This document shows positions 25,121-36,310 of a DNA stretch of 64,000 bases, one piece after another. Made by a program: the position numbers and the translations under genes. The DNA lies in the NCBI GenBank assembly GCA_016808115.1, contig JAEQBH010001388.1, forward strand, positions 1 through 64,000, written 5' to 3'. The stretch is from Tetrastigma voinierianum (lineage: Eukaryota > Streptophyta > Magnoliopsida > Vitales > Vitaceae). The notes below the pieces were generated by a model that saw nothing but the letters and a program-made list of their open reading frames with translations, searched no databases and was not told the origin of the DNA. Numbering within the stretch: the stretch's first letter is position 1; each line of letters opens with the position of its first letter.

Positions 25121-28100
25121 CCTTTTAGTGTATAAGATCATGGACAAAAATATTGCGAAACGTTATCGATATTTTGTCGAACGGGTGTCGCTTGCTTCTT
25201 AAGCAACAAATGGTGGGGAAATAGACAACCATCGATTATTTTATTGTTAGTTATTGAAAATTTCTTTGAACTTATTCAAATTTTCAGGCTTGTTGATGTA
25301 AGTATTCGCTGTTTAGTTAGTTTATCAACATAATAAACCTCAAAATGACTTCTGACAGTGATAAGATTGAACCATGATAAATAGTCACAATATTTTCGGT
25401 TTAATCAATGATTTGCTGAAGTTGAATAATGAATAAACGATTTTCAATGTGTGCTTTGAAGATTTGTTTAAAGGCAAGCAGAGGGCTTTAAGTATTCTTT
25501 CCTCTCGGTGCTTTCGCCTCCATTGCAGGCTTTCTGGGTGGCCGATTTACGGACTCTTCAGGAGGATGTGTGACTCCTTTGCTTGCCCATCTTTCACCGT
25601 TTATTAGAGGAGATCTTTTATCTTCTCAATACCATTCATGGGAATAGAATCATTGATACAAGATGACTTAATATTTGAATAGAAAAGAGATGGGCCTTTG
25701 CTGTGAAGCTTCTTCAAGACTTCTCACCGACAATTGATGTTGTTTTCCTCATAAGTCTACTTGAATTTCGTGTTCAAGATTTAAAGTGCTTCTTTGTTTG
25801 TAAGGTCTGGGGTAAAGTTTTAACTGGATCAATTAGTGCTATTTTTTAAATACAAATGACTTATGCTTTCTGGCGTGAGAGGAGAGACGACACCATCCTG
25901 TTAGTTCATTTCAAAGGCTAGACTATTGTGGATCTTCTAGCTAACACTGGTGTTTAATATGTCTTACTGTCATCAGAGAGACCCTACTCTCTGCAGGTTC
26001 TTGTGGGGAAGAAGCTGTGAAGAAAGCTGGATGACAGCCTCTACATTTTCGGTCCACTTGGTGCGAAGGAAATCACATAGCATTTGAAAACAAGGATTTT
26101 TCAGCTCAAAGGATGAAACCTCTTTATTTGTAATTCGTCTTGGTTAAACGCGTATATTGTCGAAAGGCCTAGATCTCGTTGATTATTTCCGGCTCACTGG
26201 GTCAGAGATGAATGCATGGGTATAGTTTTCGTGGGCTATGGGTTTTTTTTTGTCTCGCCCATTTCTTTGCATACCCCTATACCTGTGCGAATCCCCCTGG
26301 TGCTCCTTTTTTATTAATATAATGTTTTTACTCAAAAAAAAATGAATACACTTATATATTTTCCATTGATATTATATTTTCTCTCGAGATTGGGTTTTAT
26401 GTTTATGGTTGTTTGAATAACGTATGAGGTATAAGATCTTCCGTCTCGGCCGATTGACATAGACAAGGATTACTTATATAATATGATACCAAAGTTGTGG
26501 TTTCAATGAACCTCACAATAATGCAAGAGGATACATGATAAATCCTACAATCAAAGCTGAAAAACTTGGAACAAATTTTTTTTTTTTTTTGATTAGGAAA
26601 CAAGTGACGTATATTAAAAAAGAGGTGCCGAATAGGCAGTGCAAAAAGTACAAAAAGAAGACTCACCCCCTAACATCCAAAAAACATATACAAAATCACC
26701 TTAACTCACCTAGAGCCCACCCAATCACAAACTATCTGATAAAGGAAAATTAAAGAATATTCTATTCTGTGCCTAGAATTACCCCAGCACCAAATTAAGC
26801 ACTCTATTGATTATAGGCAATAAATCACTATGAAGCGTCATTGTACACAAAAAGAAACAAATTCAAAACAAACTTCTAGCTAATTTGGGCCGATAATTCA
26901 CAAAATTTATCACCTAGTTTCCAATACTTTAATTGATATATGTGAATTAGAAAGGATGTTCTCCTTGAAAGGGGAAACCTATCGACCTTTTTTTTAAACC
27001 TTATTTGACCTATATATGATGACAATTTTTGTTGTATGACTACTGTGTTCATTTAATTCCTCATGCTACACTTATAAAACGCTCCATAAGCACATGATCA
27101 TTAATACCTTCCTTTGCGGATACCTTATATGCCCCTATTAGAAGCAAGATTCAAAGCCTTTACGATCCCATGCTCACTTGAGCTAGGTCAAAAGATCTTC
27201 ACATGCAGATATTTCGATGTTTAGAAGGATATCCAAATCACTATAACATAGTAAGGTGTGGCCCCCATAATGTTGGTAGCATAGCCCTCAATGCCTATTA
27301 AAATTCTCTTTAAGATTTTGACTGTTATACTGTATCTATCCTTGTTTCAGCAAAAAGAAAAAGAAAACTGATAAAAGAAATGTTGCTAGGCGAATTATTA
27401 AATTAACAATCCGCGTGGGAATGTTCTCACTTTCATACAGAGCATTTTAGTTCCTGCAGTTTCATGTCTAGGTCAATGAATCTGCTTTTGTCCTAAAGTT
27501 TTATTTAGTTTTCTGGCACGATTTCTTTTCAATTTATTCAACTTACATGTGAACTAATGAATCAGAAAAATAGTATACATTGCCGCTTATTGTGAGTTGC
27601 GTGTTTGAGAATTGAACTAGGATGGAACTGGTTTTGTAGTGCAATGATTTCCTCCTAATGGAAGACATGCTCAAGCTACTGAAGGTGGCATTTTTCCAAA
27701 AGGATCGGGTCCAATCAGCTAGTATGGATGATATCTTCCACATCTCAATCTGCATATCACCTTTGGATGCAGATACCACAGAGCAAATCCTTCTTTCACT
27801 GTTAGAATTCAGGTCCTCAGCATAGATGAAAAGTTCTATTAATCTCTAGATTTAAGTCCTGTAGAGGACAGGAAAATCCATATTTGGCCAATGGTAGTCA
27901 CTATGGTGGAAGTTCCATATGATATCTCTAAATTACAATAATGTATCATGGTCTCCATGTTCTTGAGGCATGACTGGCGGAAAGGGATGAGAGGCCTGTG
28001 GAGGTTCAGCTTAAGTTCCAATGAGGACAATAATTACCCATAAAAAGTATACTGTACTTTTTTGATTGGTATATCATGGTCTCATATTCATCTACTTATC

Positions 28101-29702
28101 CTTTGTAATGCTTCATGCTGTTGCAGGTAACGAAATAACCTCAGCACAGATTCCCCAGTTCAGTTCACAAAGACCTTTCTTGGACCTGCTTTTACCACTG
28201 GTAACTATTGTTCATCAAATTGACCCACATCGAAATTGGTTTCAGTGTGAACCTTATGCAATTATCTTATAGACTTGCAAACTTTACAGGTCAAGGAATC
28301 ACAGTTGCAAAGGGCATGGACTTCATTCTAGAGATCATCATGGGCATACTTTGGCTGATGGCAATTTACTTCAACCCTAGTTTAAGTTCATGTAGAATTT
28401 TGATTTAATTTTCAAAGATATTACCCATTTTTCACTCTGCAGGTCAAGCAGTCCCAGTAGGACAGAGTAGAACGTGTTTTCAAACAACTAATCCTTTTGA
28501 TTTGCCATCTCGCAAGAGGAGTGCAGTTCAACCCCCTACAGCTGCACACTGTGTTCCAAGAAGAAAGACACGGCCCCAACCATCAATTTGTCCATCCATC
28601 CCTTTTCCAGTCCCAGCACCTCGACCTCCAATTGGTCCATCAACTCCTCTCCGAACTCGGCTGCCTCAACCTTCCATCAATCCATCCTTGGCATCCTCAC
28701 ATATTAAATGGCAAGGTAATTCTTAAGGTTCATTCAGACCCTTTCATAGTTTGTATAGAATTGTCTTTATTTTCCAACTACTTCCACCCTTCTCTTTCAT
28801 TCTTACTTTCCAACATTTTCATTTCATATACTGCAAATTCAATTTTCAGTTATGTTAAACAGCTGGGTTATGTTTCAGAACTGCTGAATTGAACTAAGAC
28901 CCAGACCCAAAGATCCCGACTAGATGCTCCTTTTCAGTTATTTTTATTTTTAGTTTTGTGATCTGGAAGATATGTTTCACTCCATTTATTGTTTGAAAAC
29001 TACTTTGCTTTTCTTAGCCTAGGCTCATTCAAACTCCAAAGTAACTTAACATAGCCTTGATAATACCCACCATCTTTGCTCTACTTTGGTTTTGCAAGAG
29101 GTTTATCAGGCAACCTAAATCAAAAGGCCTGTTTTTGAAAATCGCTTTCTGTTATCGAAACAATGAGAACCAAGGAAAATAGTGAGAATACATTTGGTTC
29201 CACTTTTTTTCTGTTCTGAAAAAAATAAAGAACACAAAAAACATTAAATTTAGATAACAATAACAGTTTTAAGAGTACACAAAAATGGTATTATCTGTGT
29301 TTTCAAAAACATGAACCAAACAGGTCCTAAGCAATCTAAAATGTGTTTATTCTGTTGCAATTGTTCTTATTCAACCTGCTGCCAATTTGTGCTGAGATTG
29401 ATGACAATGTTGGAGATATGGATTATTGTAATACAGGCACAATTTCAGGTAGTCTGTTTTTTTTGGTGTGGTGTTGCAGGTTTGATGGATCTCCAGAGCT
29501 AAGCGGACTGAAATGCTTGATATGCGCAGGGATGTTTCATATGTTCGGAAGGACACACATATCTCCAGCTTCATTAATTCCGCCAGCCGTGGCGGTTCTA
29601 CCTTGTGGCCACATCTTCCATGACCATTGCTTGCAGCTCATCACTCCCAAAGACCAATCCAAAGATCCTCCATGCATTCCCTGCGCCATTGGCGAGACTT
29701 GA
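11928..29702 (+). CDS. RING-type zinc-finger protein, split gene with broken frames
   Basis: The last exon has a RING-like pattern: CLIC, then about 25 residues, then LPCGHIFHDHCLQL, and finally PPCIPC close to the C-terminus. It is probably a plant RING E3 ubiquitin ligase with a long, disordered, Asn/Ser/Gly-rich N-terminal region. I do not recognise the specific family. The most plausible start is ATG 11928 (MFPTEAPVSS). Exon 2 joins exon 3 in phase 1. Exon 2 carries stops and frame changes, and the exon 3-4 and exon 5-6 phases disagree by one base. Either this is a decaying copy, some exons are missed, or the assembly has small indels. The intron between exons 2 and 3 is about 14.6 kb and full of transposons. 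Confidence 0.6.
12772..13100 (+). repeat. Internal protein repeat of about 55 residues
   Basis: Two consecutive units align: one starts LVFPQLTASHGKKINRT and contains SNPVHHMAGSFSSSQNNVGG, the other starts LCFPQLNVSFGQTANRS and contains LNPLHNVAGHFSSWQNDVGE. The units are in different frames, and a stop plus a frame change lies between them at about 12,933. Confidence 0.75.
14890..16430 (-). mobile_element. Degenerate Ty1/copia fragment (RT, RNase H, 3' LTR)
   Basis: Read on the minus strand, conserved copia blocks appear in order: RT remnants at about 16,370-16,000, then RT end at 15,866-15,588 (starting MEKHFEIKDCWALKCLGIEG), then RNase H with MKFYCDNNSTIRIAHNQILH and PAEVDHHFIVKKL at about 15,410-15,300. 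A polypurine tract of the form GCTTGAGAGGAAG sits at about 15,180-15,168 and LTR-like sequence beginning TGTTGAAG follows it. There are stops and frameshifts throughout. The far end of the LTR is not defined. Confidence 0.8.
16445..16640 (-). mobile_element. LINE 3' tail fragment (antisense)
   Basis: It starts TAATAGGTAAAAAGCAATTG and contains GATGTATACAATGACT, closely matching the fragment at 1,870-2,015. It directly precedes the + strand LINE. Confidence 0.5.
16680..17520 (+). pseudogene. LINE ORF1 remnant (DUF4283-like RNA-binding region)
   Basis: Pieces in different frames read FEISMEGEGRKTKIFILRR, then TIGRYLRAFRIVDVEGKKH and EGRGNLKGWSLLAEKIRGLG, then ELEAWARVAWRLEGGVMISY and FLEFESLEEAKWVLESVRRS, ending near ease LEWW. 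This succession is typical of the gag-like ORF1 of plant L1 elements. Confidence 0.7.
18844..19640 (+). pseudogene. LINE endonuclease domain remnant
   Basis: It opens with MKLKILSWNVRGAND and VDVVCFQETKLKD, includes WCIGGDFNVVR near 19,260, and ends with ARLDRFLVSEDW and MSDHFPILL. These are the Asn, Glu, Asp and His motifs of the exonuclease/endonuclease/phosphatase fold. A stop at about 19,165 and a frame change at about 19,430 break it. Confidence 0.85.
19990..21800 (+). pseudogene. LINE reverse transcriptase domain remnant
   Basis: Recognisable blocks are DKAPGPDGYTVAFWQSNW near 20,200, the catalytic LFVDD at 20,892-20,906, and LEKIQRDFLWG followed by GDLGIRSLVLMNKALLSKWA at about 21,290-21,450. 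The stretch 20,370-20,880 is heavily mutated. Confidence 0.8.
22085..22360 (+). pseudogene. LINE zf-RVT region remnant
   Basis: It contains RCPFCRKEEEGLDHILI near 22,090-22,140 and ERNRIVFEEE near 22,320, the usual end of plant L1 ORF2. Confidence 0.7.
22619..23530 (-). mobile_element. Antisense LINE fragment (zf-RVT), split by a TRIM
   Basis: On the minus strand the part right of the TRIM reads VPSKVSFFA (about 23,258-23,230). The part left of it reads ICSFCFDYEELVDHILLHLQ (about 22,845-22,785). Together these are the zinc-binding C-terminal region of a second LINE. It lies tail-to-tail with the + strand LINE. Confidence 0.7.
22874..23172 (-). mobile_element. Complete TRIM element with perfect target duplication
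   Basis: The 299 bp element starts TGTTAAACGACC and ends CCTTTACA. Direct terminal repeats of about 71-75 bp (22874-22949 and 23102-23172) flank a small non-coding interior with a degenerate tRNA-Met-like primer site beside the right repeat. GTAAA is present on both sides (22869-22873 and 23173-23177). It belongs to the same family as the pair at 3485-4011. Confidence 0.85.
23541..24110 (-). mobile_element. Probable antisense LINE/SINE 3' end
   Basis: A T-run followed by GATGAATAAATGAAG and adenine-rich words resembles the antisense tail of other LINE copies here. No domain is recognisable, so its extent is a guess. Confidence 0.3.
24700..25015 (-). mobile_element. Antisense LINE ORF2 C-terminal fragment
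   Basis: The minus strand reads LCIFWAVWKDRNDIVFGDG, a typical end of plant L1 ORF2. It abuts a long TA microsatellite. Confidence 0.65.
25028..25115. repeat. (TA)n microsatellite
   Basis: About 88 bases of nearly pure TA repeat, interrupted once by TAGAG near its left end. Confidence 0.95.
25480..26340 (+). mobile_element. Truncated LINE 3' end (probable)
   Basis: The 3' part has a pyrimidine-rich segment, then TTTTTTATTAATATAATG and a run of adenines at about 26,333-26,341, as in plant L1 3' ends. The upstream part has no clear domain, so the left boundary is uncertain. Confidence 0.45.
26574..26750 (-). mobile_element. LINE 3' tail fragment (antisense)
   Basis: A run of about 17 T is followed by GATTAGGAAACAAG and adenine-rich sequence, the same layout as the other antisense LINE tails. 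Confidence 0.4.
28127..28200 (+). CDS. RING gene exon 3
   Basis: It starts after TTGCAG and stops before GTAACT. With the last base of exon 2 it reads GNEITSAQIPQFSSQRPF. It ends in phase 0, which does not suit exon 4. Confidence 0.5.
28290..28379 (+). CDS. RING gene exon 4 (tentative)
   Basis: It begins after TTTACAG, and the best donor is GTTTAA at 28380. A phase-1 reading stays open and joins exon 5 correctly but does not fit exon 3. Another frame gives a hydrophilic His-rich peptide (HSCKGHGLHSRDHHGHTLAD) that looks more like the rest of the protein. The real frame is unresolved. Confidence 0.4.
28443..28715 (+). CDS. RING gene exon 5 (Pro-rich)
   Basis: A 273-base exon between CTGCAG and GTAATT, open in one frame throughout. 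It contains NPFDLPSRKRSAVQPP and a Pro/Arg-rich stretch with PFPVPAPRPPIGPSTPLRTR. A basic, proline-rich linker precedes the RING domain. Confidence 0.65.
29126..29327. mobile_element. Small MITE-like element
   Basis: The left end is GGCCTGTTTTTGAAAA. The right end on the other strand is GGACCTGTTTGGTTCATG. These inverted ends resemble those of the MITE at 2651-3005. The interior is AT-rich and non-coding. The flanks do not show a clear duplication. Confidence 0.45.
29480..29702 (+). CDS. RING gene last exon (RING-like domain)
   Basis: After GTGTTGCAG it reads FDGSPELSGLKCLICAGMF and LPCGHIFHDHCLQL, with a final PPCIPCAIGET and TGA. Cys and His spacing (C-x2-C, C-x-H-x2-H-x2-C, C-x2-C) fits a RING-type domain. 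It needs phase 2 but exon 5 ends in phase 1. A small exon could lie in 28,716-29,479, or one base may be missing. Confidence 0.7.
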
Positions 29703-32232
29703 AAGAGTTCCCATCGTCGTCTCCATTTTTTTTTTTTTGGAACTTCCATTCTCATTTTTGATCTATTGAAAATTTTGTAGCATTAATGTGCAGAGAAGGA
29801 AGAGAAACAGAATTTTCAGAGAATGAAGTAGGTAAATATTCATACAGCCTGTACATACATAGGGGGAGGGAGGGTGATGAAATGAATTGTACTTCAGATG
29901 CTAGAGAACGTTTAAACTGCTTCAAAATGTAAGAACTGTAAGCACCCTTTTTCCTTCCAAAATATCATTTTCCCCATATTTGCTCAAATTCTAACCTCAT
30001 AGCCATTTTATAATATATATATATATATAAATAATACAACATCGAAACCATAGATTTGAAGTGGACTCTTTCTGATTGTATTATTAGTGCTATGGTTTAC
30101 GATTCGCTTTTGTTTTTTTGTGCGCATCCAGCTGTCGTTATGCATCATAGGCGCTATCGGATAAACCTCAAACCTTATATTAATCCAAGCCTACTATAGC
30201 TTAGTGGTTGGAATAGATTGGGAATGAAAATCAATTCCATTACATTTTTATTAGGCCATTTTTGGTGCATGTAAATGAGAATGATTTTTTTTTCCATTTA
30301 CCTATTTCTACTTCAACCGGAAAAAAAATTAAGGAAAATGATTTTCTTATGTTTGCTTTCACCATAGAAAATATTAAAGGAAACCAATATTACCAAAATT
30401 TCTTAAAATTTTACTTATTTTAAATATAATAATAGAGAGTAAGCATATAGAATTTATTTATTAAGTTTAAACCTATTTTTTTTTTTCAAATTTTCTTTCC
30501 TTTAGGGCTTATTCCTCTTGGGCTTTTAGCATATTTACGAGCCCAACACCCTTTAGACCCATCCTTTTGACTTCAGAATTTATCTAATCCCGAGATTGTC
30601 CAATTCTAAGCACTCTCCTTTATTTTAGATCCAATCCAAAACACTTTCCTTCAACTTGCATCCAATCAAAGACCATATTACTCATTCTACATTTCTTCAA
30701 AGTGTGTAACCTATTAGATTTCTGGTTATATTGGCCATTTGATTCAACTCTTAAATCTGAGGAAGTCATGAGGTATCTAGCAACACATCATGGCCCTTAA
30801 TTGATCAAAGAGTCAGTTGTTTGACTACTAACATTTCCATAGACAATATCTACACAATTCGTCATTTCACCATACTATATAGCCTACTCAGTTCAGAGCA
30901 TGAATTATGTGTAGCTCCATCTAGACTGACTACGTTGCACATAGCCCAAATGATATTAGTTCTTATCTCCAAGACTCATTACTCATTAGTCATGCTACTA
31001 AAGACTTTCTTCATGATATTTCCACTATAACTAGAGATTCCCGAGTAATGATCCCGACAAGAGGTCATGGGTATACACTCATTCTACCGTGAGTCGTGAA
31101 TTATCTATTGGCTACTCAATTACCTTCCCTTCGAATGTCTCAAGCTGAATTCAATCATCGCCCTACGAAAGAACCCTCTAAAAGCAAGAATACAACAAAA
31201 CAAAGACAAAATCGATATCCGCGATATTCTCAATACCTAAGCCTAAAAATATCAGACCATCGTTACGCGCCAGATTATCATCTACATTTGAATAGTTACC
31301 AAAGTGCCCTCTTACAGCTAAGTGGTGTGGGGTCCCCTGCTGCGAACCGGATGCCATAAAAAGGTAATTCATTGGTCCACTATACACTCCTTTAAGTCAC
31401 CTCAAGCATCACTTTTACTTTACTTTATTTCTTTTGTTCAATAAAATTTTTGTTTCATGAAGTTCTTCCCAATGGTCGTTAAGACGTTGAGTTAGTAAAA
31501 TTGAGTTCACGTTTAATACACGTGATATAAAAATATGAAATTATTAATATAACTTTTTAATAAAGTGAATTCCTTTCCTCATTTACATGAGAGTTTTTAC
31601 TTATCTCTTTGTTGCAAAAAAAAACCAAATCACATTATAAATGATATAAAAAAATTAAATAAAGAAGCACATTTGAAAATAAAAATGGTTTTTATTTTAA
31701 AAAAATGGCATTTTTTAGAAAAAACTTTTAATTATCTTCTACTACTTTACTTAGACACATTATTTTTTACATCTATTTATTTGACATATTACATTATAGT
31801 ACTTCATTTTGGATTTGATCTTAGGGTTTTTCGTATGTTTATCTCATATTTTTACCATTTGAATCAAACCCAGTTGACAATAAAATTATTCAAAACATTT
31901 TTATTTGAAAATTGTTTTACCATATTTATAAAATAAAGTTTACTTAGGAAAATAAAATCATTTTGTCATAATATTCTTATCATGTATCAATAATAAATTA
32001 TTTTAGTTTATTTATAACTCTTTTTTTTTCTTTTTAATTATTACATGCATCTTAACCACATGGTAAAAGAAAATTATTTGTTTCATATTTTTTTATATAA
32101 TTTTATATTAGGAGATGGGAAGTGTCGGTGGCATTGAGAACGTCGGAATGGAAGCTTGGCTTTTCCTCTAATCGGTCAAGGCTCCTCCTGTTAGCACAAA
32201 TTCGGAATATATATATATATATAGCAGCAGTA

Positions 32233-32273
<41 letters not shown>

Positions 32274-32777
32274 AATTTCCTAAACGAATTACGATTTTTC
32301 TAATTAAATAAATGTTTTAGCTAAAATATTATTTTATTTTTTATTTACATTTTTTAGGTATAACAGATGTAGACTTCCACATTAAGTATGACCGTAATAA
32401 TTTTACCATTTTTAATTAGTGGATAACATTAAAAAAAAAAGGTCATGTTTTAGAGGTAAGAAATTTATTTAGTGTTAAACGGGGTAAAATGGTAAACCAA
32501 TAAGGTGTTGGTTATTAAATAAAAAAAACCATATTAAACAACATCCTAATATACTCACATATTGAAAGGGTCTAACTATAGAATTGATTTTACATATATA
32601 GACGGTTAAAAATATTGCCTTTAAAAGTTTTTTAACATAAGAATGAAATACTGATTTGGTTATTCTTGGTCTAAAATAACTCATCTACACATATTTGTAA
32701 TAATATATTCCTTAAAAAAATGGTTATTACACATAGATCCGACTTTTATCTTGTTTTTTTGTGATTTTGTCTTAGTC
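29703..32777. other. 3' flank of the RING gene and AT-rich intergenic DNA
   Basis: The RING gene 3' leader probably ends near 29,950. About 30,500-31,400 has more balanced composition and may be old retrotransposon sequence, but I recognise no domain. From 31,450 to 32,760 the DNA is very AT-rich with no gene. Confidence 0.4.
32207..32271. repeat. (TA)n microsatellite, interrupted
   Basis: Two TA arrays are separated by AGCAGCAGTAGTAC. Confidence 0.9.
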
Positions 32778-33396
32778 ATGAGTGCATGGCTCCTGGGGAC
32801 CCACCCGCATTCCCAAGGCTCGTTCGCCCAAGGCCCACCTCGGCTCGCATGTGAAATGGGCTTCAAAAGTTCACCCATCATATTAAAACCTGACACTACT
32901 TGGGACGAGACCTAAAAAGCCCTCGCAGATAGGAAAGCCATGACTCTCAAAGGCTGGGGCTTGTATGCCCACTAGAGCTTTAAGTCCCCCAACCGTCCAT
33001 TCTTCTGTATATGACAAGTTCGTTATTGATAAACGAATAAAGACGAGAAATATGCAAAGCAGATTTATCCATAACTTCCTAAATTCTTCCAAATCCCATA
33101 TTTGGGAGGAATAACCCTTGATAAGGGAAAATTAGTCATGGATAAGGAAAAACATTTATCCCTAAAAATAGGAGATTTCTTTCGAGATGGGAGGGAGATT
33201 CAGCAACCATTGCCTATAAATTAGGAAGATCCCCCATGAGAGAGATGGATGCAATTCCAACTGTGCGAACTTCCTTCTTCTTCCTTTTTGTATTTTTGCT
33301 GACTTAATCATCAGAGAGGAGGCCAGCCCACCATCGTCGAATCACCCTTTTTATAGGTTTACGTTGCGCCGCTAAAGCCCTAAGATCGCATCAATT
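32778..33396 (+). repeat. Probable 5' LTR of the Tat-type element
   Basis: A GC-richer block begins TGAGTGCATGG and is followed at about 33,412-33,432 by a degenerate primer-binding region containing CTGTGGGAAGGAAC. That resembles the sequence after the LTR in many plant Tat elements. The gag frame starts downstream. Both ends are approximate. Confidence 0.45.
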
Positions 33397-33672
33397 CATA
33401 CTATAATACTGAAGTTTGCCCTGTGGGAAGGAACAAAAGTCTCATTTACAAAAGGCAAGTACGTGGCTTACAACAATTGTCCACTAGCCCTTCATCACCT
33501 GTAACTCTGTCTCTCAAGGAAGTTGCAATGTCAACTAATCCGATGATCTAAGCGGCAGAAGATCAATTCCTCCATCAAGGCCGGGATACGGAGGAAACAA
33601 AGAGGAAATGGGGCAAGACAGATGGCAGAGTTACAAGATTATGCTAAGTGCCTAAAGTGTGAGAATGACTAG

Positions 33673-35090
33673 TTGCGGGCCCAGGTAGAAAAAGTACACG
33701 ATCTTGATGGTAGAGATGTGCAAGATAGCGGTCGAGCCTTGCATCCAGTCCCTCGCAACAGAGGAAAGGAGCCCATTATCCAGTACGAGGCCGATGACCC
33801 AACTGATGATGAGTTGTCCTCAGGTAGTTCCCCACCTTTGGGCCCCTCACGAGTAAAGAACACAAGGGCAAGGTTGCGTAAGAGGACCTCGCATCGCCTT
33901 GCCTTCAGCAACGCCGTTAGTGACGCTGGGCTCGCTATGGGTGAGAGAAGCATGTGGGGGCAAGATTTAGCTGCACTAAGCCCCCAAAGGCTGCTAGTTT
34001 TTCTCAGAAGCACGTCATTAATGCGCTTTATACATCCCTCATTCGGCAAGGGGCCAACATTTTACATGCCGCTAGTAGCTCCAATTCGAGGACCCGACGA
34101 CATGCTCTCCTCACCCCTAGGGCAACACATTCTTGACTACAAGCCACCTCACGAGTTCGCCATTCCCACTTTTACCATGTTCTACGGCTCTGCAAACCCT
34201 TACGATCACATGCTTCATTATAATCAAGCAATGATACTTAACAATGACAATGGCCGTCTGTTGTGTAAGGTTTTCCCGACTAGCTTATGGGGACCTGTGT
34301 TAACTTGGTTTCATAAGCTCCTCGCTACCAATAAACTTTGATTCAACGACCTACAAGACATTCATATCACGCACTTGCTAACCGAAAAAAGTAGGAACAT
34401 CGCCTCCCATGTGCTATTCTCAAGAAGGAAGCTTTAATATATTCAGACTTCAGAGGAGATTCGGGGCAAGCCGCCCAAAGAAGTAGAATCTTACAACATG
34501 GATGCGGTCCTCTAGAACTTTAGGAGAAGCTTTAGGCTGTCCACACCTTTTTTCTAGTTGCTATCTTTAGACCCACCAGAGACAATGGAAGAATTATACA
34601 GGTGGGCCGATAAGTACTCAATGCCGGAAGACAATGTCCGTGTCGCAACCTAAACTGTCGTGATTACTAGTCAGTCGATCGAGGGGCATAATCTGTCTGA
34701 GAAGAAGCCGTTTGAGTCCAAAGGAGGGCAGAACAAGCACCGAAAGCGATCCTGTGACCAGTCACCCCACTGAACATCTCGTATGAAAGACTATTACCCT
34801 TTATCCGTGATTTGCCAGAGTTTAAATGGTCTGCATCAATCCAGACAAATCCTTCACAGAGAAACAGATCCTTGTGATGCGAGTATCATAGGGATCATGG
34901 GCACGAGACAGACATGTGCCGAAGCCTAAAGTTCTTCATGGAAAAACTGGTCAAAGCTGGACACTTCATGAGGTATATCAAAGAAGCAGATGACAGAGAG
35001 GAGTCAGGGTCGGCAATAGAGGATTGTAGCTGGAGCTACAACTCCATCAGAACCCAGACCATTAATAAATTATATACTGGGCGCCTGCCT
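33673..35090 (+). pseudogene. Tat gag remnant
   Basis: The open frame 33673-34341 includes FTMFYGSANPYDHMLHYNQ and KVFPTSLWGPVLTWFHKL, matching the retrotransposon gag domain. Further on, HRDHGHETDMCRSLKFFMEK (about 34,890-34,950) matches the C-terminal gag block of Tat elements. The parts between are out of frame. Confidence 0.75.
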
Positions 35091-35244
35091 AACTAATCTC
35101 AGCAGATCGCCGAAGCGCCAAATGTAAGAAGATCTTAAGAGCCGCCATACCAGCTGTGGTAATGTTATCCACACGGAAGGCAGCTGTGAAGAAACCAGGC
35201 CCATAGATAGTCCCATATCCTTCCCTCCTATAAACCCGAACAAG

Positions 35245-35500
35245 ATTATTGTGCCCCACTATGATGCATTGGTACTCACCCTCTGTATTAGTGGTTTTGA
35301 TGTACACAGGGTATTGGTAGATCCTGGCAATGCAGCAGATTTATTACAAATACTCGTCTTCAACCAGATGAGGCTTTCCTTAGGGACGCTGAATTTAGTC
35401 GGGCAAATTCTCTCCGATTTTAATGGTGCGACTACCGTAACACTAGGAGATGTCATGCTCCTCAGAAGGGTCAGCCTAATCACCGCCAGTTATGTTCCTA
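35245..35500 (+). pseudogene. Tat aspartic protease remnant
   Basis: It reads HYDALVLTLCISGFDVHRVL, then VDPGNAADLL. The catalytic D-T/S-G triad is changed to DPG, so the enzyme would be dead even without the other lesions. Confidence 0.75.
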
Positions 35501-36054
35501 CATGGAGACTCGGGTCATTACACGCCATAATGGCCTGCCGTCGCACTCAATGAAAGTCGCCTCGACCTACCACCAACAACAATTATCTTATCGATGTCAA
35601 GCCGACTCGGCGCCATTGGCCACAAGGAAATGTTATCAGTTATCTATGGGGGGAACAAAGAGGGAAGAAGAGCCGCGAAAGCCCTCTCCTCAAAGATCAA
35701 ACCCTCGCATAGCAATCACGCTTGCCATCTGTGATCGTAAGGTAGGAGAAGGATCCGCCTACTGTGGGACCCTCGAAAAGTAGGTCAGGTGGGCCAAGAA
35801 GTACACTTATGCCGCTTCTTCTTCCTCGACCGATGATGAAAAAGAACTACTATGCCAGTTGTTGAGCAACATAGATGTGTTCGCTTGAACCACTGACATG
35901 GTTGAATTAATCCAATCCAAGGGCCTCTCATAAACTAAACATCATCTCTACTCGCTTAGACCAAGTGAGACGAGAGTAGCATGCCACCTTGGACGTACCA
36001 TCAAATAATCTAGACGGAGGTAGACAACTTGCCGAGCGTGTTTCATCGTGAGAA

Positions 36055-36310
36055 GTGAAAGTACTCGAATGGCTAGCCAACGTGAGTGGTGGTTCCAAAG
36101 AAGGGCTGATGGCGACGGTGTGTGTAGATTACACCGACCTTAACGGCACCAAAAAAGATGCTCTTATCACGATATATCAAATTGTCGACCTTACGTACCG
36201 GCACGGATACCGTTACTTCGATGCCTTCCGATATCATCAAATTCCCATGTACCAGCCTAATACGGAGAAAGGCCTTTCATTACACTCACGTGTTATTATA
36301 CCGTTATAAT
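36055..36310 (+). pseudogene. Tat reverse transcriptase remnant
   Basis: It reads VCVDYTDLNGTKKDALITIY and FDAFRYHQIPM, which are the conserved RT blocks. Weak remnants continue to about 36,900. Confidence 0.75.

Larger units (their letters stand above)
13528..28126 (+). other. Giant transposon-filled intron of the RING gene
   Basis: The donor GTAACT at 13528 and acceptor TTGCAG at 28121-28126 restore a Gly codon between exons. Non-element parts (about 13,530-14,900, 24,110-24,690, 25,120-25,480 and 26,750-28,120) are AT-rich and I see no gene in them. Confidence 0.6.

Noticed and set aside
24689..25147. Minus-strand open frame of 152 codons
   Set aside because: Half of it is an Ile-Tyr run translated from the TA microsatellite. 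Only the part at 24,700-25,015 is real LINE sequence.
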